Below are positions 6,407-6,783 of a DNA stretch of 6,783 nucleotides, piece after piece; position 1 is the stretch's first letter, and every line of letters begins with the position of its first letter. Below the pieces are notes generated by a model, which worked only from the letters and a program-made list of their open reading frames with translations, was not told the origin of the DNA and did no database searches. The stretch lies in assembly GCA_902797515.1 (NCBI GenBank), contig CADBSX010000068.1:1-6783 (forward strand), read 5' to 3'. This DNA comes from an uncultured Eubacteriales bacterium (GTDB taxonomy: Bacteria > Bacillota > Clostridia > Christensenellales > Borkfalkiaceae). The position numbers were made by a program, and so were the translations under genes.

Positions 6407-6783
6407 GCGAGTTTCACCTTTACCTTCAGGCACGGGCCTCCGTCGGAGACGCGCACCCATTCTTTGTATCCCTTTCCGCACATCCCTGCGCCCGTGACGT
6501 GGAAATCGTCGGAAATCATGCTTATCGACTTCAAAAGTTCGGGAACGGAACCGCTCATAACGACGGGCGAAACGTAATTATCGGTGAGTTTGCCGTCGAT
6601 TATCTCTATTCCGTATTCCGCGGTACACTGTATCTGCCAATTTTTCGGATCTTCCATTCCGTTGTTGGTCTCGAAGAGCATATAGCCGTGTTTGACCGAC
6701 TTTATCATATCTTCGAGTTTGTCCGAGCCCTTCTCGAAAAAGGTGTTCGTCATCCTCGAATACGCCTTTCTCTTATAACTCTC
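6403..6783 (-). CDS. tldD: TldD-type zinc metalloprotease, C-terminal part (cut by the right edge)
   Basis: The frame is open to the window edge, so about 126 C-terminal residues are seen and the N-terminal two thirds are missing. Visible landmarks of TldD are RMTNTFFEKGS, the turn GMEDPKNWQIQCTAEYG, the stretch DGKLTDNYVSPVVMSGSVPELLKSISMISDDF, and GAGMCGKG followed by VRVSDGGPCLKVKVKL. In the E. coli TldD structure the catalytic zinc is held by the HExxxH histidines and a C-terminal cysteine; the Cys in GAGMCGKG (codon at 6480-6478) fits that ligand, so this is the catalytic subunit, although HExxxH itself lies outside the window. The ATG at 6753 is an internal Met, not the start. The stop overlaps the tldE ATG, so the subunits are translationally coupled, as expected for a 1:1 complex. 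Confidence 0.9.
   Translation of the reverse strand, partial: ESYKRKAYSRMTNTFFEKGSDKLEDMIKSVKHGYMLFETNNGMEDPKNWQIQCTAEYGIEIIDGKLTDNYVSPVVMSGSVPELLKSISMISDDFHVTGAGMCGKGYKEWVRVSDGGPCLKVKVKLA

Noticed and set aside
6407..6481. N-terminal extension of TldE to an ATG at 6481
   Set aside because: The extra 25 residues overlap the conserved tldD end in another frame, are Arg-rich and unlike the family; the ATG at 6406 has a ribosome site and ATGA coupling.
1..6783. CRISPR array, tRNA, integrase, insertion sequence or defence system
   Set aside because: I saw no regularly spaced direct repeats, tRNA-like cloverleaf, transposase or nuclease motif on either strand.

Overview
The window looks like chromosomal DNA from a Bacillota bacterium, most likely an uncultured gut-type Clostridia lineage. 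This rests on AAAGGAG-type ribosome sites, sigma-A promoters close to consensus, a phosphoglycosyl transferase that starts like Bacillota members, and the MacB/FtsX-type transporter style. The genus cannot be fixed from this sequence. Every gene I can support lies on the minus strand, so transcription runs from the right edge to the left, through three units.

Unit 1 (right, 5086-6783): the C-terminal end of a TldD-type zinc metalloprotease, cut by the window edge, overlaps by ATGA with a complete TldE/PmbA-type partner. The pair ends at a clear intrinsic terminator (5086-5112).

Unit 2 (1782-5051): a TTGACA-17-TATAAT promoter is followed directly by a perfect 16-bp palindrome, GTTAGCAATTGCTAAC, placed as a repressor operator of MarR type. 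A weaker copy lies 33 bp downstream. They precede a two-gene ABC transporter operon: a MacB/LolD-type ATPase and, 1 nt later, a 791-residue permease with two FtsX domains. It ends at a strong hairpin terminator, with a second possible terminator behind it.

Unit 3 (left, 1-1631): after a gap holding a probable dispersed repeat (about 1735-1778) and a second good promoter (TTGACA-17-TAAAAT), three genes are joined by ATGA overlaps: a PglC/WcaJ-type sugar transferase with an unusual acidic tail, an NAD-dependent epimerase/dehydratase, and the first 12 codons of a further gene. This is the start or middle of a surface-polysaccharide operon, in which the transferase loads the first sugar phosphate on the lipid carrier and the epimerase probably makes or modifies a nucleotide sugar.

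I see no CRISPR, tRNA, rRNA, transposase, phage gene or clearly new multi-gene system. The most informative non-coding element is the promoter/operator of the ABC operon, whose regulator is not in the window.
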